From assembly GCA_004322345.1 (NCBI GenBank), contig SCTQ01000093.1, positions 1 through 38,800 on the forward strand: a stretch of 38,800 nt of DNA, given 5' to 3'. A program made the position numbers and the translations under genes. Below are positions 1-7,754 of this stretch, one piece after another; the stretch's first letter is position 1; every line of letters starts with the position of its first letter. The stretch comes from Aquabacterium sp. Its GTDB lineage: Bacteria; Pseudomonadota; Gammaproteobacteria; Burkholderiales; Burkholderiaceae_C. The notes beneath the pieces were generated by a model. That model worked only from the letters and a program-made list of their open reading frames with translations. It searched no databases and was not told where the DNA came from.

Positions 1-160
1 CCTCGCCCAGCACGTCGAGGATCTCGTACTCGCCCACCAGCGAGCCTGCGGGCAGTGCGTCGTGGCTGGCGGGCGGATGGCTGGATTGCAGCAGCACGGT
101 CGGCGCGAAGCCGTCGTCGTCAGCGGCGGGGGAAGCGGAGGAGGGGCGGGGGTCGCTCAT
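1..160 (-). CDS. Serine/threonine protein kinase, N-terminal fragment
   Basis: Reading leftward from ATG at 160, the 53 visible codons give an acidic, Ser/Pro/Ala-rich leader (MSDPRPSSASPAADDD...) followed by GSLVGEYEILDVLGE. That is the usual entry into a Hanks-type kinase domain, just before the glycine-rich ATP loop. The rest of the gene lies off the left edge, so the catalytic motifs cannot be checked. The family phosphorylates Ser/Thr residues of cytosolic targets, often with a C-terminal sensor region. An out-of-frame ATG lies 5 bp upstream. The identification rests on a short motif and is likely but not proven. Confidence 0.6.
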   Translation of the reverse strand, partial: MSDPRPSSASPAADDDGFAPTVLLQSSHPPASHDALPAGSLVGEYEILDVLGE

Positions 161-286
161 GTCATGTCCAGGGCGTACAAACCGGACGACCACCGGGTCG
201 GATGGACGCGGGGCGAAGGAAAAGACTCTATATGCAGAAACGGCCAGGCGAAAGGGGACCCCCGTCAGAGGGCGCTTCGCGTGTGT

Positions 287-302
287 GTAGGTATTTACCT
301 AC
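287..302. promoter_or_regulatory. Perfect 7-2-7 palindrome, possible operator
   Basis: GTAGGTATTTACCTAC is a perfect inverted repeat of two 7-bp arms around TT. It sits in the 309-bp gap between the divergent kinase gene (start 160) and the DUF3606 gene (start 470). Short symmetric sites like this usually bind a dimeric regulator. The arms resemble NarL/LuxR-type heptamers but in the opposite orientation to the NarL 7-2-7 site, so no regulator is named. Confidence 0.45.
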
Positions 303-320
303 GGGGGTTCCGGAGCTTGG

Positions 321-364
321 GGCCGGCCCGATACCTGCTCCCCTTCGCAGGGGTGTAGCCGGCC
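321..364 (+). other. Structured leader: nested hairpin
   Basis: GGCCGGC (321-327) pairs with GCCGGCC (358-364), and an inner stem CCCCT-TCGC-AGGGG lies between them. The structure is upstream of the DUF3606 gene and lacks a T-run, so it is not a classic terminator. It could be a folded 5' leader. The rest of the 161-469 gap shows no gene. Confidence 0.35.
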
Positions 365-469
365 GCGCGTCGGCGTATCCCCACGCCGAATGCAGCCTTC
401 GCCGCCTTGTGGTGCGCGTCGTGCACGGGCACGCTGCAATCCGCTTTTCCCAATCAACCTGGAGCGACC

Positions 470-658
470 ATGACTGAACACGTCCAGCAGCCAGCCGCCC
501 TGGAACGGGCGCACATCGACATCCACGAACTGTTCGAGCTCAATGTCTGGGCGCGGCGCTTCAATGTGACGCAGGAGCACCTGAAGGAAGCCGTGCGCAC
601 CGTGGGCACCTGCGCACAGGCGGTGGGCAGCTACCTGGCGCTGCCGCGCGCCAATTGA
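470..658 (+). CDS. DUF3606 domain small protein
   Basis: A 62-residue soluble protein with the DUF3606 pattern across nearly its whole length: DIHELFELNVWARRFNVTQEHLKEAVRTVG. This resembles the many short DUF3606 proteins of proteobacteria, whose function is unknown and which are often seen near stress-response genes. The ORF track starts at 407, but ATG 470 is preferred because GGAG sits 7 nt upstream and the domain begins soon after it. A small membrane ORF follows 7 bp downstream. The long, structured upstream region suggests regulated expression. Confidence 0.8.
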   Translation: MTEHVQQPAALERAHIDIHELFELNVWARRFNVTQEHLKEAVRTVGTCAQAVGSYLALPRAN

Positions 659-665
659 GCGCGGC

Positions 666-890
666 ATGCACGTCCTGGCTGCGCGCCTGCTGCGTCCCGC
701 GAATGTGTTGCTCGCCGTGTTGGTCGGGCTGGGGCTGCTGCGCGTGCTCGTGCGGCGCGGCCCGCCGCGGCCCGTGGCCCCGGCCCTGATGGAATCGATG
801 GTCGGGGAGGAGGATCCCGGCGCCGCGTGGGAGGAGTTCCACCTGCACAGCGGCGCGATGTTGCATCGGGCCGAAGCCGCCCGGCCCTAG
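666..890 (+). CDS. Small hypothetical membrane protein
   Basis: A 74-residue ORF beginning 7 bp after the DUF3606 stop. The N-terminal half is one hydrophobic segment (about residues 13-28, NVLLAVLVGLGLLRVLV) followed by basic residues. The C-terminal half is acidic and soluble. Third codon positions are G/C-rich like those of neighbouring genes, which supports coding. There is no strong ribosome binding site and no recognised domain. The stop codon directly abuts the 157-bp palindromic repeat. It may be co-transcribed with the DUF3606 gene, or it may be a chance ORF. Confidence 0.4.
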   Translation: MHVLAARLLRPANVLLAVLVGLGLLRVLVRRGPPRPVAPALMESMVGEEDPGAAWEEFHLHSGAMLHRAEAARP

Positions 891-1047
891 TGTCGTGGGT
901 TGCAAGTTCGTTGAAAAAGTCTGCCGAGATCAACGTCATGCGGCGTTGCAAATGCTCGCAATGCCTACGGGCATTGCTGTGCTTTGCGCCTTGCCTGACG
1001 CTGATCTCGACAGACTTTCTTCTTCGACGAGCCTCCAACTCACGACA
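891..1047. repeat. 157-bp imperfect palindrome, MITE-like
   Basis: Two arms of about 75-78 bp form one long imperfect inverted repeat. Left end TGTCGTGGGTTG matches the reverse complement of the right end, TGTCGTGAGTTG. Further in, AAAGTCTGCCGAGATCAACGTCA pairs with AAAGTCTGTCGAGATCAGCGTCA. The centre is GCAATGCC/GGCATTGC (958-965 and 970-977). One arm carries a 4-nt insertion. The element has no coding capacity and lies exactly between two convergent genes (stops at 890 and 1069). This architecture fits a MITE or large REP-type element and could also terminate transcription from both sides. No second copy is in the window. Confidence 0.75.
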
Positions 1048-1068
1048 CCGGTCCTCCGTTTCAGTGGA

Positions 1069-2004
1069 CTAAACGACCAGACACCCGCGCGTACGCGCCA
1101 CCTCCACCCGCGCCTCCATGCCGGCGGAGAACACCAGCGCATCGGCCTCCATGCCGTCCGAGAAGATGGTGCCGTTGTCCGGCATGCGCGACCTCAGCAG
1201 CAGCGGCTCGCCCGCGCGCACGCTGCCCCACACCAGCGTGGCCTGCGAGGCCCGGCTGGGGAAGGGCTCGCGCACCGCGAAGCGCAACTCCTCGGTGTCC
1301 CAGGGCAGCGGCGCATAGGGCGTGTCCCGGCCCCCGGCCATGCCGCTGGCCCGCGCCAGCGCGGCCGAACCGGTCAGCATGCTCTTGAGCCAGGCGGTGG
1401 AGCCCAGCCCGGTGGAGACGATGAGCCCGGACGACGACTGCAGCTCGCGCAAGCCGCCGCACTCGATCTCGTACAGCGCCGAGGTGTGCGTGCGCGCGCC
1501 GATGAAGAGGTCATTGACCGCGCGCAGGGCCTGCCCGTCGGACAGGGTGACCTGGGCCATCGTCACCGGCCTGCTGCCGCGCTGGCCCATCGCCACCGGC
1601 CGCAGCAGCGCATGCAGCTGCTGCGCTTCGAAGGGCAGCAGCAGGCCGTCCCAGCGCTGCGGCTCGGGGTTCAGGCCGATCAGCGGCTGGCCGTCCAGGT
1701 ACTTCATCGTGTTGGCCACCAGGCCATCCGAGCCCAGCGCCACCACGATGTCCTGGGTGCCGAAGATGAAGTTCGGCAGGAGGCTGCGGTCGATCACCTG
1801 GTGCCGTCCCCAGCGCTGCAGCGCGGCGGTCGCGGTCTCCAGGCTGCGGGCATAGGCCTCGTCCTCGCGCAGGTAGTCCGAGAAGTCCGCGCCCAGGTGC
1901 TCGAGGTAGAAGCGCGCCTGGGCCAGGGTCTGGTAGCGCGCGGCCAGCTCCTGCAGCCGCGTGCGCCGCGTCACCAGCACGACCTTGCGCTCAGCCCGGG
2001 CCAC
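1069..2004 (-). CDS. NAD kinase-family protein
   Basis: A 311-residue protein of the ATP-NAD/NADH kinase superfamily, which phosphorylates NAD(H) to NADP(H) in the cytoplasm. The GGDG nucleotide-binding motif appears as VALGSDG (about residue 90). VNDLFIG stands where the NE/D motif is expected, and SSSGLIVSTGLGSTAW matches the conserved Gly/Thr-rich substrate segment. IFSDGME lies near the C-terminus. The first GGDG Gly is conserved, while the second is Ser. The gene overlaps the end of the SPFH gene by 14 bp, so the two are probably translationally coupled. The divergent NADAR and macrodomain genes support a role in NAD or ADP-ribose metabolism. It may be a specialised paralogue rather than the housekeeping enzyme. 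Confidence 0.8.
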   Translation of the reverse strand: MARAERKVVLVTRRTRLQELAARYQTLAQARFYLEHLGADFSDYLREDEAYARSLETATAALQRWGRHQVIDRSLLPNFIFGTQDIVVALGSDGLVANTMKYLDGQPLIGLNPEPQRWDGLLLPFEAQQLHALLRPVAMGQRGSRPVTMAQVTLSDGQALRAVNDLFIGARTHTSALYEIECGGLRELQSSSGLIVSTGLGSTAWLKSMLTGSAALARASGMAGGRDTPYAPLPWDTEELRFAVREPFPSRASQATLVWGSVRAGEPLLLRSRMPDNGTIFSDGMEADALVFSAGMEARVEVARTRGCLVV

Positions 2005-3031
2005 GGCCCCGTCCCCCGGCCGGCGCCTGCAGCAGCGACTGCAGCAGGTCCGGCGACACGTTGAGCTGGCCGATGTGCTGGGCTTTCTCGGCCAGGCCGC
2101 CGAAGGCCTGGGCGATCAGCTGGCCCGGCTGCATGCCGGAGGCGGCCAGGGCCTGCACGATGCGCGCGTCGGCCTGCTCCAGCGCGCGCATCACGGCGGC
2201 CACGCGGTGGGCCTCGGCCTCGGCCAGGGTGCGGCTGTTGTCGGCCTGGCGCGCGACCAGCGACTTGCGGCTTTCCTCCAGCTCGACGTCGGCGGCCATC
2301 TGTTCGGTGCGCAGTTCGTTCTCGCGGCGTGCCACCGCGGCGCGCGCGTCCATCTGCGCCTCGCCGATCTGGCGCTTCTTCTGCTCCACCGCGACCTCGG
2401 TGTCGAGTTCGGTCTCGCGCACCGCGCGTTCGTTCTCCACTGCGGCCATGCGGCGCGAGTAGATCGCGTCGTCGGCGGCCTTCAGCGTGGCCTCGCGCGC
2501 CTCGGCCTCCAGCGCACGGCCCATGTCGGGTGTCGGCTTGATGGCCAGGATGGACAGGTCCAGGATCTCCAGCCCCAGTGCGGCAACCTCGGCCAGTGCC
2601 GACATCCGGGCCTGCGCGGCGCGCGCGATGGTGGCCGATGCGCGCAGCACCTGCCGCAGGTCCATGGCCTGCACGGCCTGGCGCACGACGACCTCGGCCT
2701 GCAGCACCACGCGCTCGCCCAGGCGCCTGGGATCGTCGCTGGCGTTGCCGCGGCCGTCGCCCGTCAGCGAGAAGTCCAGCAGCGCCGCGATGCGTCGCGG
2801 GTCGGCGACGCGGAAGCTCACCTGGCCTTGCACCGTCACGCTCTGGAAGTCCGCGGTCAGCAGCTCCAGCATGAAGGGCCGGTCCTGGCTGCCGACCGGC
2901 ACGCTGACCAGCACCGAGGTCGGCGCGTAGTAGAAGAAGGCCAGCCCCGCGCCTTCGCGCACCAGCCGCCCGCGCCGGAACTGCATCAGGTGGGTGGTGG
3001 GCTGGGACTTGATGAAACGCAGGCCGAACAT
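1991..3031 (-). CDS. SPFH/band 7 domain protein
   Basis: A 346-residue protein with an N-terminal SPFH (stomatin/prohibitin/flotillin) core, about residues 20-180 (HLMQFRRGRLVREGAGLAFFYYAPTS...). A long charged Ala/Glu/Arg-rich coiled coil follows (about 190-290), then a short C-terminal segment. No clear transmembrane helix is visible. SPFH proteins assemble into oligomeric scaffolds, often at membranes. The ORF track starts at 3073, but that would lie upstream of the predicted transcript start. ATG 3031 is chosen because GGAGAAAGGGA precedes it and MFGLRFIK is a natural N-terminus. It is first in a two-gene operon with the NAD kinase-like gene. Confidence 0.85.
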   Translation of the reverse strand: MFGLRFIKSQPTTHLMQFRRGRLVREGAGLAFFYYAPTSVLVSVPVGSQDRPFMLELLTADFQSVTVQGQVSFRVADPRRIAALLDFSLTGDGRGNASDDPRRLGERVVLQAEVVVRQAVQAMDLRQVLRASATIARAAQARMSALAEVAALGLEILDLSILAIKPTPDMGRALEAEAREATLKAADDAIYSRRMAAVENERAVRETELDTEVAVEQKKRQIGEAQMDARAAVARRENELRTEQMAADVELEESRKSLVARQADNSRTLAEAEAHRVAAVMRALEQADARIVQALAASGMQPGQLIAQAFGGLAEKAQHIGQLNVSPDLLQSLLQAPAGGRGRGPG

Positions 3032-3047
3032 GGCGGGTTCCCTTTCT

Positions 3048-3109
3048 CCGGTTGACTTAGTGTTATTGCGCAACTATCATAAGTTCATCAAATGAACTAA
3101 GTCAACCGG
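3048..3109. promoter_or_regulatory. Overlapping face-to-face promoters with two inverted repeats
   Basis: Outer repeat: CCGGTTGACTTAG (3048-3060) is perfectly inverted as CTAAGTCAACCGG (3097-3109). Each arm carries a TTGACT -35 box. Plus strand: TTGACT (3052-3057), 17 bp, TATCAT (3075-3080), driving the NADAR gene. Minus strand: TTGACT (complement of 3100-3105), 18 bp, TATGAT (complement of 3076-3081), driving the SPFH gene. The two -10 boxes overlap, so polymerase could occupy only one promoter at a time. An inner palindrome, AGTTCAT-CAA-ATGAACT (3082-3098), fills the minus-strand spacer and covers the plus-strand start region, as a shared repressor site would. An NrtR-like regulator is possible given the NAD-related genes, but this is inference. 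Confidence 0.7.
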
Positions 3110-3153
3110 CCGATTCGCGAGAATGCCCCGGCGGCCACGAAAGGAAACGGGAC

Positions 3154-3710
3154 ATGACCATCCGTACGCTCGACGACCTGCTGCAGGCCCACGGCCGGGG
3201 CCAGGCCCCGGACTACCTGTTCTTCTGGGGCCATCGCGGCGCCAAGGCCTGCCTCAGCCAGTGGTTCGAGGCGGCCTTCGTGGTCGACGGGCTGAGCTAC
3301 GCCTCGGCCGAGCACTTCATGATGGCCGGCAAGGCGCGGCTGTTCGGCGACGACGCCAGCCTGCGCAACATCCTCGCCGCCGCGACGCCGTCGCAGGCCA
3401 AGTCCCTGGGCCGCGCGGTCACCGGCTACGACGAGGCCGCCTGGCGGCAGCACCGCGGCGAGATCGTGCGGGCGGGCAACCTCGCCAAGTTCTCGCAGCA
3501 CGAGGCCCTGCGCGACTACCTGCTGTCCACCGGCGACCAGGTGCTGGTGGAGGCCAGCCCGGTGGACGCCGTCTGGGGCATCGGCCTGGCCCACGACCAT
3601 CCGCACGCGCCGCATCCGCCGCGCTGGCCGGGGCTGAACCTGCTGGGCTTCGCGCTGATGCAGGTGCGCGAGGAGTTGCGCGCCTGCCCTCGATGGGAAA
3701 GGACGGGACG

Positions 3711-3714
<4 letters not shown>
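3154..3714 (+). CDS. NADAR family protein (YbiA-like)
   Basis: A 186-residue cytosolic protein of the NADAR/YbiA superfamily. Typical segments are [44 protein letters not shown] and a C-terminal [12 protein letters not shown]...[16 protein letters not shown]. Family members act as N-glycosidases on riboflavin intermediates or remove ADP-ribose from nucleic acids and proteins. Which reaction applies here cannot be read from sequence. The start at 3154 has an AAAGGAAA ribosome site 8-15 nt upstream and lies about 67 nt after the predicted transcript start. The last codons overlap the macrodomain gene by 4 nt (ATGA), so the two are coupled. Confidence 0.88.
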
Positions 3715-4208
<494 letters not shown>

Positions 4209-4214
4209 AGCACC

Positions 4215-4538
4215 TCACCCGGCGGGCGGGCCCTCACCCGGATCCGCCCACCCCATCAGCTCCGCCAGCCGCCTCAGCACCCAGCGCGCCTCGGCCTCGT
4301 CCACGCCCGCGGCGCCGCCGGCCAGGCCCTGGGCCACGCGCTGCAGCACGTCGGACTCGGTGATGCCCAGCTGCCACAGCTTGTTGCCGGCCTGCTCGGT
4401 CAGCAGGTGGGCCAGGTCCTCGCAGAACTCGTAGCGCTCGGCGATGTGCTCGCGCGGCGCGTGGGGGCGGGTGCGTCCCGGCTCGACGAAGAGCGCAATG
4501 AAGGACGGCGGGATGAGGATCTGGTTGTCTTCGGCCAT
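4215..4538 (-). CDS. Conserved hypothetical protein
   Basis: A 107-residue soluble, mostly helical acidic protein beginning MAEDNQILIPPSFIALFVEPGR. I associate this pattern (IPPSFIALF near the start, RYEFCEDLAHLLTE in the middle, EARWVLRRLAELMGW at the end) with a small conserved Burkholderiales family. That family is sometimes labelled an ATPase with chaperone activity, but no ATPase motif is visible and I assign no function. The ORF track begins 7 codons earlier (4559); the internal ATG fits the conserved N-terminus better, although neither start has a good ribosome site. Confidence 0.7.
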   Translation of the reverse strand: MAEDNQILIPPSFIALFVEPGRTRPHAPREHIAERYEFCEDLAHLLTEQAGNKLWQLGITESDVLQRVAQGLAGGAAGVDEAEARWVLRRLAELMGWADPGEGPPAG

Positions 4539-4590
4539 GAGGGGGATTGTCGATGCCATGGCGGCATCGAGACCCCTGTGCCGACAAGGA

Positions 4591-4848
4591 TCAGTTGAGG
4601 CGGCGGGCCATGAAGGCGGTGGCCGCCAGTCCCAATGCGATCAGCATCGCGGTGCTGGGCTTGGGCTCGGGCATGGGTTCGGCGAGCGTGGCCAGTTGGC
4701 GGCCCGCCGGCTTGGCGGCGGCCTTGGTGGCGGCAGGTGTCTCGACGGCGCCCGCGCCGGGGGCACCCAGCAGCATGAAGGCGGCGCCCAGGCACACCAG
4801 TACCGCGGCATGGCGGCGGGCCTGTCTGGCCAGCAGTGAACGGATCAT
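4591..4848 (-). CDS. Mini PEP-CTERM protein
   Basis: An 85-residue protein read from ATG 4848, which has a perfect AGGAGG 7 nt upstream. It consists almost only of targeting signals. These are a Sec-type signal peptide (hydrophobic core AAVLVCLGAAFMLLGAPGAGA), a short Ala/Lys-rich linker, and a C-terminal PEP motif (MPEPKPS) followed by a hydrophobic helix and ARRLN. PEP-CTERM proteins are exported and processed by exosortase, usually in bacteria that make exopolysaccharide. With a mature linker of only about 20-25 residues it may be a peptide, a decoy or a small envelope component. The longer ORF-track start at 5202 is an artefact. Confidence 0.7.
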   Translation of the reverse strand: MIRSLLARQARRHAAVLVCLGAAFMLLGAPGAGAVETPAATKAAAKPAGRQLATLAEPMPEPKPSTAMLIALGLAATAFMARRLN

Positions 4849-4996
4849 GTCGTTTCCTCCTGTGCGCAGCCGGCCCTCGTGGGGCCCGCTGCGAAACGTC
4901 AGCATTTGTCGCAGCGCTGCGTGTCCGGTCCATGACGGCCGGCCGCGCGCCGCGGCTTTGGCTGCGACCTGGATGTCTCGACAAAGATCCGTGTTA

Positions 4997-5031
4997 TCCC
5001 GCAAGCGCGGGAGTCGCCCGACCTTGGGCGA
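4997..5031 (-). terminator. Tandem hairpins after the spermidine synthase-like gene
   Basis: Two perfect stems stand side by side: TCCCGC-AAGC-GCGGGA (4997-5012) and TCGCCC-GACCTT-GGGCGA (5014-5031). They start about 40 bp downstream of the minus-strand stop at 5072. There is no strong U-tract, so termination is plausible but not certain. The rest of 4849-5071 shows no gene. Confidence 0.4.
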
Positions 5032-5071
5032 GCGCCTTGCCCTGTCGCGCGAACGCGCAGCGGCGACGGGG

Positions 5072-7699
5072 TCAGCGACGCAGCTGCGCCGCCGGCACGA
5101 GGCCGTCCGGCGCATCCAGGGAGGAGAGCAGCTCCGCGGCCTCGGCCCGTGCGGGCTGGACGCGCGCCAGCTCCGCCAGCAGTTCGCGCGCCGCGGCGGC
5201 ATCGCTGCGCGACAAGGCCGCGGCCATGCGCAGCAGCGGCTCGTAGGCCGGGCGGAAGTCCGGGCTGGTGCGCAGCACCGACAGCAGCGGCGCCTGCACC
5301 TGGGCCAGCATCAGGCGCACGTCGGACACCGGGCGCACGTCGCGGCCGGCGACGATGAAGCGGTCGCGTGCCCTCCAGTAGGCGGCCAGGCGCGCCGACC
5401 ATGCGGCATCGGCCGCCGCCGGCAGCACCTCGCCGGGGGCCACGTGCAGCTCCTGCAACAGCGCGGCCAGGCGATCGCGCGGGCGCGAGTCGGGCACGTA
5501 GGTGATGCGCGGCGCGAGGTAGGCGACCACGGGATGGTCGTCGGTGTTCAGCGGCGCTCCGACCGCGAAGCGGGCCAGCGCCTGCGGGCCGGCGACGAAG
5601 CTGCCCAGCAGCGCGAACTCGTCGGCCAGGCCGAACTCGGCCGGCGCCTGCGGCAGGGTGCTGTGTGCCAGCCGCTCGCGCACGGCCTGCGGATCGAAGC
5701 GGCCGCCGCCGGCATGTGCCACCAGGCCCAGCACCGGCGTGTCCAGGCTGTTGGTGGCCAGCAGGGCCAGCGCGTCCGGGTTGGCGGCCAGGAAGGAGGC
5801 GACGATGCTGCGCAGGGTCGGCAGGTCCAGCTGGTGCAGCGGCAACCATTGGCAGAACAGCCCGCCGTCGGCCAGGCGCGCGCGCACGGCGCGGAAGTGC
5901 TCCACGGTGTAGAGCGCCGCCGAGCCGCTGCGCGCCGGATGGAAGTTGTCGGAGACGATCAGGTCGTAGCGCGTGGCGGCGGCCCGCACGTAGCGGCGCG
6001 CGTCGCCGGCCAGCAGGTGCAGGCGCGGGTTGGGTTGCCCGCCGCTGATGGCGGGCGTGAAGTGGGACGAGGCTTCGATGACCTCGGGCAGCAGCTCCAC
6101 CGCGTCCACGTCCAGGCCGGGCTCCTGCGCCGCCGACGAGGCGGTGACGCCGGTTCCCAGGCCGAGGAAGAGCGCGTGCTTCGGCGCCGGATGCAGCAGC
6201 AGCGGCAACAGGGCCTGGCGCGCGTCGGCCAGCACCGTGGCGCTGCTGCCTTCCTGTGCGCGGTTGTTGATGCGCAGGCGCGAGACGCCCTCGGCGTCCT
6301 CAACCACGCTGACGGCGGCCATCGCGCCGTCGCGGTAGCTGACGATGCGCCCGCCCTCGGGCAGCTCGACGAAGGCCAGCGGCGCGGCCCACAGTGCCAG
6401 CACGACCCCGAAGGCGGCGGTGGCCAGCGCCGGCAATGCCAGTGGCCCGCGCCAGGCACGCGGCGACAGCAGCACCAGGTAGCCCGCGGCCACCAGCAGC
6501 AGCGCGAGCTTGGGTCCCAGGGCCGGCAGCAGCAGCACGCCGAACACCGGCGGCGCGACGGCCGCCCCCAGCGTGTTGATGCCCAGCGAGCGGCCGAAGG
6601 CGATGCCCGCGGCACGCGCCTGCGTGCTCAGGTGGCTGAACAGCGCGCCCATCACCAGCGTGGGCGGCAGGAAGGCGGCGACGGCCAGGACGGCTTCGGC
6701 CGCCAATGCGCTGCCCATGCCGGCGCCCAGCAGGCCGGCCGTCGTGGCCTGCAGCCAGGGTGCGGCCCACAGGCTGGCGGTGCCCGCCACGCAGCAGGCG
6801 GCCAGCAGGGCGAGCAGCCGGTCGCGCACGAGCTGCGGCCGGTTGCTGCCGCTGCCCCAGCGCTGGTAGGCCGCCGCGCCGAGCGCGCTGCCCACCAGGT
6901 AGACGGCCAGCAGCATCGCGAAGGTGTAGACGGTGTTCTCGGCGACCTCGCCGAGCACGCGCACCACCAGCACCTCGTAGGCGATGCCCAGGGCGCCGGT
7001 GGCAGCCAGCTGCCAGGGCAGGGCGGCGCTGGGTGCGGCCGGCGCGACGGATTCGTCGTCGGCTGCTTCCGCGCCGCCTCGCGGCAGCCGCAGCACGGCG
7101 ACGGCGCACAGCAGGTTGAGCACTGCGCACAGCGCCGCGGTGCGCGTCAGGCCCCAGGCCGGCACCAGCCAGAAGGCGGCCGCCAGCACGCCGATGACCG
7201 CGCCGAAGGTGTTGCCCGCATAGAGCATCGCGATGGAGGCGCCGTGCTGCCGCAGCCGCGCCATCACGCGCTCCATCGCCGGCAGCGTCGCGCCCATCGC
7301 CGCGGTGGCCGGCAGCAGCAGCACGAAGGTGCCGCCGAAGGCCAGCGTCCATTGCCGCAGCGCCGAGGGCCGCGCGCCGGTCAGGCCGAGCAGCCATTCG
7401 CTGGCGGGTGCCATCACGAAGGCGAGCACCAGGCTCCACAGCGCGATGGCGGCTTCGCAGGCGGCATACCAATGGGCGGGCCGCGCGCTGCGCTCGATGC
7501 GTGCGCCCAGCGCCAGCGAGCCCAGCGCCAGCCCGCCGAAGAAGGCAGCCACCACCGCCAGCACGGCAGCCGACTCGTGGCCCAGCCACAGGGCGCTGCG
7601 CTGGGTCCAGACGATCTGGTAGCCGAGCGCGGCGAAGCCCGATGCGACCATCAGGAATAGCGCAAGGCGCCGAGGGCCGGCGGGTACTGCAGTGTTCAC
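5072..7699 (-). CDS. Membrane protein with spermidine synthase-like domain
   Basis: About 875 residues. The first ~470 are a chain of hydrophobic helices resembling an MFS-like membrane module (RRLALFLMVASGFAALGYQIVWTQ...). A Rossmann domain follows, with LGLGTGVTASS near residue 511 and YDLIVSDNFHPARSGSAALYTVEHFRAVRARL near 578. This is the pattern of fused MFS/spermidine synthase-like proteins. A C-terminal stretch of about 120 residues is helical. The aminopropyltransferase GGGDG motif is replaced by GLGTG, so true polyamine synthesis is doubtful. GTG 7699 is chosen because longer in-frame starts run into the preceding oxygenase gene; the first internal ATG is about 16 codons later. Confidence 0.8.
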   Translation of the reverse strand: MNTAVPAGPRRLALFLMVASGFAALGYQIVWTQRSALWLGHESAAVLAVVAAFFGGLALGSLALGARIERSARPAHWYAACEAAIALWSLVLAFVMAPASEWLLGLTGARPSALRQWTLAFGGTFVLLLPATAAMGATLPAMERVMARLRQHGASIAMLYAGNTFGAVIGVLAAAFWLVPAWGLTRTAALCAVLNLLCAVAVLRLPRGGAEAADDESVAPAAPSAALPWQLAATGALGIAYEVLVVRVLGEVAENTVYTFAMLLAVYLVGSALGAAAYQRWGSGSNRPQLVRDRLLALLAACCVAGTASLWAAPWLQATTAGLLGAGMGSALAAEAVLAVAAFLPPTLVMGALFSHLSTQARAAGIAFGRSLGINTLGAAVAPPVFGVLLLPALGPKLALLLVAAGYLVLLSPRAWRGPLALPALATAAFGVVLALWAAPLAFVELPEGGRIVSYRDGAMAAVSVVEDAEGVSRLRINNRAQEGSSATVLADARQALLPLLLHPAPKHALFLGLGTGVTASSAAQEPGLDVDAVELLPEVIEASSHFTPAISGGQPNPRLHLLAGDARRYVRAAATRYDLIVSDNFHPARSGSAALYTVEHFRAVRARLADGGLFCQWLPLHQLDLPTLRSIVASFLAANPDALALLATNSLDTPVLGLVAHAGGGRFDPQAVRERLAHSTLPQAPAEFGLADEFALLGSFVAGPQALARFAVGAPLNTDDHPVVAYLAPRITYVPDSRPRDRLAALLQELHVAPGEVLPAAADAAWSARLAAYWRARDRFIVAGRDVRPVSDVRLMLAQVQAPLLSVLRTSPDFRPAYEPLLRMAAALSRSDAAAARELLAELARVQPARAEAAELLSSLDAPDGLVPAAQLRR

Positions 7700-7754
7700 G
7701 GTGCGCGGGGGGAACGAAGGGAAATCAGGAAGCTGTCTAGCGTGGCGCACCACA

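Noticed and set aside
287-302. A NarL 7-2-7 binding site
   Set aside because: The heptamer-like arms are in the opposite orientation to the NarL consensus and the match is partial.
4547-7660. 1037-residue plus-strand ORF
   Set aside because: Low-complexity Arg/Gln/Ala/His translation opposite the spermidine synthase-like gene. It is a shadow frame produced by high GC.
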